A stretch of 64,000 bases of DNA from an uncultured Rhodopila sp. (GTDB lineage Bacteria > Pseudomonadota > Alphaproteobacteria > Acetobacterales > Acetobacteraceae). A program made the translations under genes and the position numbers. Below the pieces are notes generated by a model that saw only the letters and a program-made list of their open reading frames with translations, searched no databases and was not told the DNA's origin. Below are positions 37,570-45,187 of this stretch, one piece after another (the stretch's first letter is position 1; every line of letters begins with the position of its first letter). The stretch is taken from contig CAINOE010000107.1 of NCBI GenBank assembly GCA_903851415.1, positions 1-64,000 on the forward strand, written 5' to 3'.

Positions 37570-39213
37570 TCAGGGCAGCGGCGGGCGGCCTTCCGATCCG
37601 CGGATGCGGGGCAGCAAAATCATGTCCCAGGGGCTGGGCATCTCGCCCACCGGCACATGCACGAGGGCCGGTTTGTTCAGCGCACACGCCTTTCGCAGCG
37701 CGTCCTCCAGCGCGTCCGGACTGGTGGCGCGGAAGGCGGCCATGCCGAAGCTCTCGGCGAATTTGACGAAATCGGGGTTGGTCAGGTCGCTGGCGATCAG
37801 GCGGTTGCCGTATTGCTGCTGCTGGATGCGGCGGACATTGCCGAAGGCGCCGTCGTCGAACACCAAGGCCACCACGGGCAGGCCGTGATGCATGGCGGTG
37901 GCGAGTTCGGCGGCCTGGTACATGAAGCCTCCGTCGCCGGTCACCAGCACCACCTTGCGGCCGGGCGCGGCGGCCTGTGCACCCAGAGCAGCGCCGTAGC
38001 CCCAGCCGAGCGTGTCCTGGTAGCCGGGAGACAGATACGTGCGCGGGCCGGGGACCGGGAAGGCCAGGCGGCTGGCAAAGCCGATCTGGGTGACGTCCTC
38101 GACGAAGATGCCGTCGGGCGGGAGAGCGGAGCGGATGGCGCGCAGGTACGCCATCGGCGGATTATGCGCCGCCAGACGTTCGGCGAATGCTTGCCGGGCC
38201 GCCGGGAGGTTGGGGTTGGGTTGCCACGCGTGGTTGCGGGCGGCGAGTTCCCCGGCCAGAGCGCGCAGCGTCGCCCCGGCGTCGCCGAGCAGGCCGACGG
38301 CCGGCTTTTGCAGCCGGTTGATCTCATCCGGATCGATATCCAGCCGGATGATCGGCAGGTGCTCGTCGACGCCCCAGTTGCCCTGCTGCCAATACAGCCG
38401 CGTGCCGATGGCCAGCACCGCGTCGGCGGTCCTCCATAAAGCGTGGCCCTCGGTGAACGACACCGCCAGGGGGTGGTCCGTGGGGATGGTCCCCCTGCCC
38501 CGGCGGAACGACGACACCGGAGCGTGCAGCAGTTCCGCCACCGCCTGCACGGCGGGGCCGGCGTCGAGCGCTCCGCCGCCGCAGACGATCAGCGGGCGCT
38601 CGGCTTGGCACAGGATGTCCGCCGCCGCCTTGATGGTCTGAGGGTCAGCCAGCGGCGGGGTGCTGCCGATGGGCGCGAAGAGTTCGACGTCGGCAGAGTG
38701 GCTCCATGTGTCGATGGCGCATTCCAGCGCGACGGGTCCTTGCCGGCCGGTGGTGGCCGCTTTGATCGCCAGGGCGACCCGTTCGGACGCTTCCTGCGGG
38801 GAGCGAACCCGTTCCGCGTGCTTCGTTATGTGCCTCAGCAGGCCGATCTGGTCGTGGATTTCGTGCAGGTGGCCGTGGCCGTGGTCGATGGCGAAGGACG
38901 GGATCTGGCCGACCAACGCGATGACGGGCGCGTTCATGGCGTAGGCCATCAGCAGCGCGGCGGAGGCGTTCAGGATGCCCGGACCCGGCACCACGGCGAA
39001 CGCCTGTGGCCTGCCGGTGACCAGCGCGGCGCCGAGGGCCATGTAGGCGGCGGTCTGCTCGTGCCTCGGGTGGATGACTTTGAAGCGGTCCCGGGCTTTG
39101 TGGGCGGCGTCGAACAGGTGGTCGTTGTGCACCCCGGGCAGGGCGAACAGCGTGTCGATGCCGTGGCCCAGCAGGGTTTCCAGCACGGCCTCGGCGGTGG
39201 TCAGGCGCGGCAT
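37570..39213 (-). CDS. Thiamine diphosphate-dependent decarboxylase/synthase (acetolactate synthase-like)
   Basis: A 547-residue three-domain ThDP enzyme. The pyrimidine-binding domain has FALPGVHNDHLFDA and the catalytic Glu in HPRHEQTAAYMA. The middle domain has VCGGGALDAG. The ThDP diphosphate motif is GDGGFMYQAAELATA followed by VFDDGAFGN, the Asp/Asn that hold Mg. It resembles the benzoylformate-decarboxylase/acetolactate-synthase-like group; the true substrate cannot be fixed, and no regulatory small subunit (ilvN) follows, which argues against a biosynthetic acetolactate synthase. It begins 5 bases after the pckA stop, so the two are co-transcribed. Confidence 0.85.
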   Translation of the reverse strand: MPRLTTAEAVLETLLGHGIDTLFALPGVHNDHLFDAAHKARDRFKVIHPRHEQTAAYMALGAALVTGRPQAFAVVPGPGILNASAALLMAYAMNAPVIALVGQIPSFAIDHGHGHLHEIHDQIGLLRHITKHAERVRSPQEASERVALAIKAATTGRQGPVALECAIDTWSHSADVELFAPIGSTPPLADPQTIKAAADILCQAERPLIVCGGGALDAGPAVQAVAELLHAPVSSFRRGRGTIPTDHPLAVSFTEGHALWRTADAVLAIGTRLYWQQGNWGVDEHLPIIRLDIDPDEINRLQKPAVGLLGDAGATLRALAGELAARNHAWQPNPNLPAARQAFAERLAAHNPPMAYLRAIRSALPPDGIFVEDVTQIGFASRLAFPVPGPRTYLSPGYQDTLGWGYGAALGAQAAAPGRKVVLVTGDGGFMYQAAELATAMHHGLPVVALVFDDGAFGNVRRIQQQQYGNRLIASDLTNPDFVKFAESFGMAAFRATSPDALEDALRKACALNKPALVHVPVGEMPSPWDMILLPRIRGSEGRPPLP

Positions 39214-39218
39214 GGTTT

Positions 39219-40835
39219 TTACGCTGCAGCCCGGATGGCGGCGGCTTTGACGTCGTCGCCGACCCCGGCTTCGAAGGCTGCGAAATTGGCCTCGAAGCGG
39301 GCGACGAGTTGTTTCGCCATTATGTCGTAGGCTTGTTTGTCGGGCCAGGCTTGTTGCGGGTCCAGCACTGCGTCCGGGACGCCGGGGACATGCGCGGGGA
39401 TGGACAGGCCGAAATACGGTTCCTTGTGGAATTTCGTCCGTGCCAGCGAGCCGTCCAGGGCGCTTTGCAGCAGCGCGCGGGTGTGCCGGATCGCCATGCG
39501 CTGGCCGGTGCCGTATTGGCCGCCGCTCCAGCCGGTGTTGACCAGCCAGCAGGTGGCGTTGTGGCGTTTGAGCAGCTCAGCCAGCATCTCCCCGTATATT
39601 TCCGGGCGGCGCGGCAGGAAGGGGGCGGCGAAGCAGGTGCTGAAGGTGGCGGCGGGTTCGTTGCCGAGGCCCTTTTCGGTGCCGGCGACCCGGGCTGTGT
39701 ATCCTGATAAGAAATGATACATCGCCTGCGCCGGCGTCAGGCGGGCTATCGGCGGCAGCACGCCGAACGCGTCGCAGGTCAGCATGAACACGTTCTTCGG
39801 CTGCCCGCCTCGGCCTTTTATGATGACGCTGGGGATGAACTCGACGGGGTAGCAGGAGCGGGTGTTCTCGGTCAGCGTGTTGTCGTTCAGGTCGAGCACG
39901 CCGTTGGTATCGGCGACGACGTTTTCCAGTACTGCGCCGAAACGGTGGGAGGCGGCCCAGATTTCGGGTTCCGCTTCCTGCGACAGGTTGATGACCTTGG
40001 CGTAGCAGCCGCCCTCGACGTTGAAGGTGCCGTTTGCGCCCCAGCCGTGCTCATCATCGCCGATGAGCTTGCGGCCGGGGTCGGAGGAGAGGGTGGTCTT
40101 GCCGGTGCCGGACAGGCCGAAGAACAGGGCGACGTCGCCCTCGGGGCCGATGTTCGCAGAACAGTGCATCGGCAGCACGCCCTTGGCGGGGAGCAGCCAG
40201 TTCATGACGGTGAAGATGGATTTCTTGACCTCCCCGGCATATTCGGTGCCGGCGATGAGGATCAGCTTCTGCTCGAAGGACAGCGCGATGGCCGTTGCGG
40301 AACGAACGCCGTCCGTTTCGGGGTCCGCCTGGAACAGCGGGGCGTGGAGAATGACGTAGTCCGGTTCGAAGTTCGGCAGGTCCGCGGCGGCGGGGCGGAT
40401 GAACATGTTGCGGGCGAACAGGGCGGTCCAGGCGCGGGTCGTTACCAGCCGGACTTTGATGCGGTGGTCCGGATCGGCACCGGCGTAGAGATCCTGGGTG
40501 AACAGCTCCTGGCCCTGGAGGTAGGCGCGGACCCGGTTTTTCAGCGCGTCGAAGCGGTCGGGGGGGAGGCGCTGGTTGATTTTGCCCCAGGCGATGTCGG
40601 CGGTGACGGAGGGTTCGTCGGCGACGAACTTGTCCTGGACGGAGCGGCCGGTGTGGACGCCGGTTTCGACCATGAGCGCGCCGTCTTGCGACAGGCGGCC
40701 TTCGTGGCGGCGGAGCGCCTCGGCGACGAGGGCGGGGGCGGTCTGGTTGGCGTGGACGGGTCGGCTGGCCAGGACCCCGGTGCCGGAGCGGGGGTGGTGT
40801 TCGGGGTCGGGGGTGGCTGCCGGGGGGTGGGTCAA
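39219..40835 (-). CDS. pckA: Phosphoenolpyruvate carboxykinase (ATP)
   Basis: Converts oxaloacetate plus ATP to phosphoenolpyruvate, a control point of gluconeogenesis. Motifs are ETGVHTGRSVQDKF, the substrate region ARNMFIRP, the P-loop GLSGTGKTTLSSDP, GDDEHGWG with the metal Asp pair, and ENTRSCYPVEFIP. A TTG at 40835, 8 bases after CAGGA, gives 538 residues, the normal family length. The longer ATG frame to 41003 adds a proline/arginine-rich stretch with no homology. The ThDP enzyme gene follows after 5 bases. Confidence 0.93.
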   Translation of the reverse strand: MTHPPAATPDPEHHPRSGTGVLASRPVHANQTAPALVAEALRRHEGRLSQDGALMVETGVHTGRSVQDKFVADEPSVTADIAWGKINQRLPPDRFDALKNRVRAYLQGQELFTQDLYAGADPDHRIKVRLVTTRAWTALFARNMFIRPAAADLPNFEPDYVILHAPLFQADPETDGVRSATAIALSFEQKLILIAGTEYAGEVKKSIFTVMNWLLPAKGVLPMHCSANIGPEGDVALFFGLSGTGKTTLSSDPGRKLIGDDEHGWGANGTFNVEGGCYAKVINLSQEAEPEIWAASHRFGAVLENVVADTNGVLDLNDNTLTENTRSCYPVEFIPSVIIKGRGGQPKNVFMLTCDAFGVLPPIARLTPAQAMYHFLSGYTARVAGTEKGLGNEPAATFSTCFAAPFLPRRPEIYGEMLAELLKRHNATCWLVNTGWSGGQYGTGQRMAIRHTRALLQSALDGSLARTKFHKEPYFGLSIPAHVPGVPDAVLDPQQAWPDKQAYDIMAKQLVARFEANFAAFEAGVGDDVKAAAIRAAA

Positions 40836-41050
40836 GGGGCGTGTCCTGCGGTTGTTCGTTGTTGTTCGGTCGCGCGCGCGGGTGCGGGTTCTGCCCGGTC
40901 TGGTTGGGGCCGGGTTTTGGTCCGCAGCCCAGGCGGCGGGCGGTTCCGGGCGGTTATAGGTGGGGTTGGGGGGATAGGGGAAGGGGAATGGATGTCGTCG
41001 CACCTTCGGACGGGCTTGCGATGTAGATCGCTGTACGTTATTATCGCTCT

Positions 41051-41620
41051 ATGCGCATAAAAAGCATCTGCAAACACCTCCGTCCGTATCTTATGGTGGC
41101 ACGCCGCCGGACCACGATTAACCACGCGTTCGCAGCGGCGATAGCGCCATCGGACATCTACGACGAACGCGTTGTGAGCGGGGCGATCGCACTGCTAGGT
41201 CAGAAATCAGAGTGCGACCTCGAATGCGCTTACTGTGGGTCACCCGCCGAGACCTGGGACCATGTCTTCGCTACTGTCCGAGATAGCCAGTTCAGCGGCT
41301 TCGGCCATCGCCTCGGTAACCTACTGCCGTGCTGCAAGCCTTGCAACTCGCGCAAGGGCAATAAGCCGTGGGCCAGCCACCTGTCTTCGTTAAATCTCGG
41401 TCAAGATGAACTTGCCGACCGACGTGGCGCAATCGAGCGTTACCTCGCGACCTATCTCGTCTGCGATTGTATCCCTGAAGATTCCGCTGACCGACACAGA
41501 CTCGATGAAATACGGCGTCAGGTTCTGTCCCTCCTCGAGGAGGGCGATCTGGTTGCCACCCGCATTCGCACTGGGCAAACCGATGTCGGACAAGAATGCA
41601 ATGCCCAGGTTGAAGTGTAA
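41051..41620 (+). CDS. HNH endonuclease domain protein
   Basis: A 189-residue protein with a complete HNH zinc site: CAYCGSPAETWDHV (first Cys pair and catalytic DH) and NLLPCCKPCNSRKGNKPW (Asn, second Cys pair and the final part). The N-terminal 60 residues are basic and helical; the C-terminal 70 are helical with a leucine-rich end. Genomic setting next to a RusA-like and PD-(D/E)XK/HEPN-type operon suggests a mobile or defence role. It is convergent with that operon; the gap holds no gene. Confidence 0.82.
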   Translation: MRIKSICKHLRPYLMVARRRTTINHAFAAAIAPSDIYDERVVSGAIALLGQKSECDLECAYCGSPAETWDHVFATVRDSQFSGFGHRLGNLLPCCKPCNSRKGNKPWASHLSSLNLGQDELADRRGAIERYLATYLVCDCIPEDSADRHRLDEIRRQVLSLLEEGDLVATRIRTGQTDVGQECNAQVEV

Positions 41621-41769
41621 CGGGTGCGTTGGAAAACCAGTGCTTATACGTTACGATTATGCTTTTTTTCGAGCTATGATTGGTCGAAACCGGACTCCGA
41701 TTTCCCATTAAAGCCGTCGTCACTGCCGACGTTCGCTCCCGGGTGCCCGCTGTCGTGCCTATATTGCTC

Positions 41770-42402
41770 TCAACCCAGCCGCTGAGGCACCGCCGAAGCC
41801 CGTTCCACGAGACCAAGTGCCAACGGCATGAGTTCTTCGACGCTGCGTTGCGGCTCATCAACCGCAAACCCATGAACCAGCCGGTTACGCACCTGCAACC
41901 CCCGCTGCAACTGGCGCTGCTCAGCGTCGGAGATTATTCCCTGCTCATAGGCCCGACGCAGCAAGTCGATCGGAGCCTCCGGCCGAGCATCGTCCGAGCC
42001 GTCGACCAGGTCACGCAGGGCAGCCTCAACGGCAGTCCATGTCAGAATAAACGCTTCGCTGGCCAAGCCATGGTTGATGAGATCTTGTGCAACGCCGATC
42101 CGGCCTCTGATCTGATCATCCATCGGCCGATGTGCCTTCACCGCTCGAGTGGGCGGTATAAGTTTCAAGTCAAAATGCCAGTTCGGGTGCTCCGCGACCT
42201 CCTTCCTTAAAGCCGTGATCGCGCGGGCGCTTGCGAAACCCACCCGCTTCACCTCGACCACCAGGTGTTCGTCGCCTCGCCGGAAAAACAGATCAGGCTC
42301 GAAACTCAGATGGGACAAAGCCTCGTCCGGCCTCAGCAATTCCCAGCCTTCACTTCTGTACTGCGCCACGAGCTCGTTCGTGAACTCCTCTTCCAAAGTC
42401 AT
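41770..42402 (-). CDS. REase AHJR-like (PD-(D/E)XK) protein with C-terminal HEPN-like domain
   Basis: A 210-residue protein of two parts. Residues 1-85 look like a small restriction-fold nuclease: FEPDLFFRRG (Asp37) and HLVVEVKR (Glu50, Lys52) give the D...ExK set. Residues 95-205 are helical, and RNRLVHG (Arg172 to His177) fits the R-x4-6-H motif of HEPN RNases. AHJR-like proteins are tied to conflict and defence loci. Its ATG overlaps the stop of the RusA-like gene (ATGA). The catalytic residues of both halves seem intact. Function is inferred from motifs only. Confidence 0.62.
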   Translation of the reverse strand: MTLEEEFTNELVAQYRSEGWELLRPDEALSHLSFEPDLFFRRGDEHLVVEVKRVGFASARAITALRKEVAEHPNWHFDLKLIPPTRAVKAHRPMDDQIRGRIGVAQDLINHGLASEAFILTWTAVEAALRDLVDGSDDARPEAPIDLLRRAYEQGIISDAEQRQLQRGLQVRNRLVHGFAVDEPQRSVEELMPLALGLVERASAVPQRLG

Positions 42403-42908
42403 GGCTGATACTCCCGACTGAAGTGGTTGAGAAACACGACGATAACCTCACCGGTTGCCGCATATTCCTCATCATCCTGGATCTCGGGATAAACATCCCC
42501 GGTCGCATGCGGCGGTGAATTGATATTGGCTTTTTCGGCCAATATACGATGCACCTGCCGGTCGTCGCAGATGATTTTCTCGTTAAACGCATCAATCAGC
42601 GGCTTGAGCATGTTATCTACGTCCGGTTGCCGCCGATCGGCCGGGTCGGTGCTGAGCCAGATAACGCGAACCTCAACAAGGTCCTGAACAAGCTCGAACC
42701 CCCGGTTCTTCGACGCCATGGCCACCGCCGCACCAAGAGCCGAGTTTACCTTGTCGCGCCAGGCCGGCAGAGCGCCGGGCTTGGAACCATCGTCATTCTG
42801 AGTGGATACCGGGCGACCAAAAACCCAGTAGCTGAACGGGAGTTGGCATGGGATTGGAGGCCGTTGTCTACCCAAAGCGGTCTCGATCAACTGGAGTGAA
42901 AGCGGCAC
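42399..42908 (-). CDS. RusA-like Holliday-junction resolvase
   Basis: A RusA-fold nuclease. The start is uncertain: a GTG at 42908 gives 169 residues. Core features are PFSYWVFGRPVS, the acidic pair in RQPDVDNMLKPLIDAF and the later ICDDRQVHRILAEK. These match the Asp residues needed by RusA to cut Holliday junctions. RusA genes usually come from prophages. Here it is the first gene of a two-gene unit with the AHJR/HEPN-like gene, an unusual partner. Confidence 0.72.
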   Translation of the reverse strand: MPLSLQLIETALGRQRPPIPCQLPFSYWVFGRPVSTQNDDGSKPGALPAWRDKVNSALGAAVAMASKNRGFELVQDLVEVRVIWLSTDPADRRQPDVDNMLKPLIDAFNEKIICDDRQVHRILAEKANINSPPHATGDVYPEIQDDEEYAATGEVIVVFLNHFSREYQP

Positions 42909-43059
42909 ATGCGCATAGCATCCTCCTGCTATGAACAACAAGCTTTCACAAGCCCAATTGTTTGCAGGCCACCCAGGTCGCTCCGTGGCAGGCAGGCTTA
43001 CGCCCGCCAAAGCGTGGCTGTCCAAGTATCGAGGATGTAGGGTGCTTTCGGGCAAAGCG

Positions 43060-43521
43060 TCAATACCCGGGTGCAGAGGTAGCAGCGGCGAAGTCTTTGC
43101 CGCCCTCCCCGTTGCTCCTGTGCGCACGTCGCAGCACCGCCAGCGCCGCCGGATCATGATCCAGCAGCATCAACGCGCTGCTGATCGCCCGGCTCGGCAG
43201 CAAATCCCCGGATTCGTATTTCTGAAACGCCCGAGGTCCGCCGCCGATCAGCACCCCGGCATCCGCCTGCGTCAGACCGAGCCGCTTGCGGATGCCACGA
43301 ATCTCCTCCGGCTCCAGCAACCCCTCCGCCCGAGCCTTCAGCAGGTTCAGCATCCGGTCCGACACTTTCATGTCCTGGCCCAAGTGGATGCTCTCCTCCG
43401 AGGTATCGCAATACCATCCCGGCATGCCGAAGGTGATCGTTTCGCCCTGCCAGGCCAGCGTCATCGGCCGCGTATCGCGGTGCATCGGCGCTCCCGTTTC
43501 CGGGCAAACCGGATCGGCCAT
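43060..43521 (-). CDS. MqsA-family type II antitoxin (no toxin partner seen)
   Basis: A 153-residue antitoxin. The N-terminal part has VCPETGAPMHRDTRPMTLAW and ITFGMPGWYC then DMKVSDRMLNLLKARAEGLL. The C-terminal XRE-type helix-turn-helix has IRKRLGLTQADAGVLIGG and PRAFQKYESGDLLPSRA. MqsA normally neutralises the RNase MqsR encoded upstream. Here only 106 bases separate it from the divergent Phd gene, so no mqsR is present. The last 20 residues are not family-like. A partial second copy lies at 44808-45000. Confidence 0.85.
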   Translation of the reverse strand: MADPVCPETGAPMHRDTRPMTLAWQGETITFGMPGWYCDTSEESIHLGQDMKVSDRMLNLLKARAEGLLEPEEIRGIRKRLGLTQADAGVLIGGGPRAFQKYESGDLLPSRAISSALMLLDHDPAALAVLRRAHRSNGEGGKDFAAATSAPGY

Positions 43522-43599
43522 CGTCCTTCTCCTCCGCACACCACGGCCGGAGCCGCATGCTCCCGGCGCCAGCCTTGAAGCCCGGCAAAAAGTCCATTA

Positions 43600-43620
43600 T
43601 GTACACAATTATACAAGGAG
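43600..43620 (+). promoter_or_regulatory. Likely operator and ribosome site of the Phd/PIN operon
   Basis: TGTACA (43600-43605) followed after a few bases by ATTATACAA resembles the TGTACA-type half sites bound by YefM/Phd antitoxins. AAGGAG at 43615-43620 is the ribosome site, 7 bases before the ATG at 43628. Autoregulation is inferred from the family. Confidence 0.45.
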
Positions 43621-43627
43621 GCTGACC

Positions 43628-43870
43628 ATGGCTCAATGGCAGACCGCTGACGCCAAGCAGCGCTTCACGTATCTGGTTGAGGCTGCCGGCAGCAAGGGTC
43701 CCCAGGTGGTGATGCGGCACAAGGACCCGGTCGCCGTGGTTCTCTCGCCTGACGACTACCGGCGTCTTATCAGGCAAGCGGACGCCAACGTCGCCCGGGT
43801 CCTGGCCATGTCTCCATTCGATCCGGAGGACGTGGACCCGGTGGGCATGAGCCTGTCCGGTGCCGCTTAA
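43628..43870 (+). CDS. Phd/YefM family antitoxin
   Basis: An 80-residue antitoxin. The DNA-binding dimer part (residues 1-50) has WQTADAKQRFTYLVEAA and GPQVVMRHKDPVAVVLSPDD then YRRLI. The C-terminal tail should wrap the toxin. It overlaps the following PIN gene by 11 bases. Because that toxin is truncated, this antitoxin may have no active partner. Confidence 0.85.
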   Translation: MAQWQTADAKQRFTYLVEAAGSKGPQVVMRHKDPVAVVLSPDDYRRLIRQADANVARVLAMSPFDPEDVDPVGMSLSGAA

Positions 43871-44516
43871 GGCGTCAGGGTATCTCATCGATACCAAAAT
43901 GTTGTCCAACCGGAGCGATGCACGCCGCGATTCGAATGTGCGCGAATGGCTCCGGCGCTATTCCAGGCTGATCCGCATCAGTGTTGTGACGATCGCCGAG
44001 ATGCATCGCGGTTTGCTGCTTCTCGAAGCCCGGATCGCAGCCGCCGACGGCAAGCCGCGCAACAAGATGACAGCCGCGCTTCGCTCGAAGCGTGCCTGGT
44101 ATGATGAGGTTCTGGCCGTGTTCGGCGACCGGATCGAGCCGATTGGCCTTGATGTTGCGCAGAGAGCGGGGTGCGTCCTGATCTGGATCTCGCTCGCGAT
44201 CGCCCGGCACAACTACCGGCGGATCGGGCCGGAGACGGACCTCCGCGCCCGGGTGGCCGAACTGCAAGCGTATTATGACGCCGAAGGCATAAGCGGCGAG
44301 CCGCGGGACACGGAGTTGCTGAAGGACACACGGCAGATGCTGCTGGACTCCTGCACCTCCACAACGCCGATCAACCGCGAGATCAATCAGAGGCGCTACA
44401 GGTTCCGGGCGAGGGCGGCGTCTCATCTGGTCAGAAGCTTGATTTGGGCGCTGACTGCGACCACTGTCATCTTCGTGGCGGACAAACCGGGATATTTGCC
44501 GAAGGTGAATGTATGA
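43860..44516 (+). CDS. Chimeric protein: truncated PIN (VapC) toxin fused to a membrane-protein tail
   Basis: A 218-residue frame. Residues 1-105 match a VapC PIN domain: YLIDTKMLSNRSDARRDSNV (catalytic Asp), SVVTIAEMHRGLLLLEARIA (Glu) and FGDRIEPIGLDVAQRAG. The usual C-terminal third with the last acidic residues (normally R-D-A-L-I-A-A-T-A) is missing. From about CVLIWISLAI the sequence changes to an unrelated protein with VAELQAYYDAEGIS, INREINQRRYRFRARAASHL and a last membrane helix ALTATTVIFVAD. The join is in frame, so it probably arose by deletion. RNase activity is unlikely. Confidence 0.7.
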   Translation: MPLKASGYLIDTKMLSNRSDARRDSNVREWLRRYSRLIRISVVTIAEMHRGLLLLEARIAAADGKPRNKMTAALRSKRAWYDEVLAVFGDRIEPIGLDVAQRAGCVLIWISLAIARHNYRRIGPETDLRARVAELQAYYDAEGISGEPRDTELLKDTRQMLLDSCTSTTPINREINQRRYRFRARAASHLVRSLIWALTATTVIFVADKPGYLPKVNV

Positions 44517-44686
44517 GCACTCCAGGGGCCGGCACAACCACCCAAAAGGCGGTTCGTCCGCCGGTGAAGCCGGAGAGAACCGAAACGGGCCGAGTGCCGG
44601 CGGATACCGCCTCACCGCGCAAGCCAACCGGCCCGGTGACCTACAAGATTGAAAAAGGCTCCAGCGTGTGGCCGGGGTTCAGATAG
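44513..44686 (+). CDS. Short proline/threonine-rich protein, probably truncated
   Basis: A 57-residue frame starting MSTPGAGTTTQKAVRPPVK and overlapping the preceding gene by ATGA, so the two are coupled. The composition is low-complexity and disordered. It ends TYKIEKGSSVWPGFR, just before the boundary of a decayed region, so the original gene may have been longer. It may have belonged with the membrane tail of the preceding chimera. Confidence 0.45.
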   Translation: MSTPGAGTTTQKAVRPPVKPERTETGRVPADTASPRKPTGPVTYKIEKGSSVWPGFR

Positions 44687-44807
44687 GTTCTCCCTAGAAG
44701 CGTATTGTCTACCTGCTCCATCGGTCACGCGTACAGACAGTGCCGCCGGCCGCCCGGGCCGCACTTTCAAATCGTCGCCTTGCGCCAACGGCTGGCGAGG
44801 CGCCGCA

Positions 44808-45000
44808 GTCGAAGCAGGTTCAGCATCCGGTCCGCCACTTTCATATCCCGGCCCGAATGGATGCTTTCTTCCGAGGTATCGCAATACCATCCCGGCATGC
44901 CAAAGGTGATCCGCCCTGCCAGGTCAGCGTCATTGGCCGCGTATCACGGTGCATCGGCGCGCCCGTTTCCGGGCAGACGGGATCGTGCTCACCAGGCCGC
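44808..45000 (-). pseudogene. Fragment of a second mqsA antitoxin gene
   Basis: On the minus strand DPVCPETGAPMHRDTRPMTL and TWQGG, then after a small deletion CRDGIAIP (which in another frame is the GMPGWYCDTSEES region), and finally a DMKV-like segment, match the N-terminal half of the MqsA at 43060-43521, including long identical DNA stretches. At least one frameshift near 44915 and loss of the helix-turn-helix make it non-functional. The flanks 44687-44807 and 45001-45187 hold no gene; near 45060-45120 is a hydrophobic coding-like piece (LWTGLFIIWQSPG) that may be another remnant. Confidence 0.75.
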
Positions 45001-45187
45001 ATGGGCGCCGTGCCGGCGCTCAGCCTGTCCGGCATCCTGGCTGCGCCGAATATCGGCGTGCTGCCGCTCCTGATCGGGTTCATCTGTGGACCGGGCTGTT
45101 CATCATCTGGCAGTCTCCCGGGCTTCCCCGGGGATTGCGATCCAGCCGGCAAGCTGACCGATAAGCTCTCATAGAAGGACAACAGCA

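Noticed and set aside
37570-39213. Call as biosynthetic acetolactate synthase IlvB
   Set aside because: No IlvN subunit follows and the enzyme is shorter and closer to the general decarboxylase-like group; only the ThDP class is certain.
43154-43909. Minus-strand frame of 251 codons across the MqsA/Phd region, considered as a toxin
   Set aside because: It is an out-of-frame shadow of mqsA and antisense to phd; it has no MqsR features.
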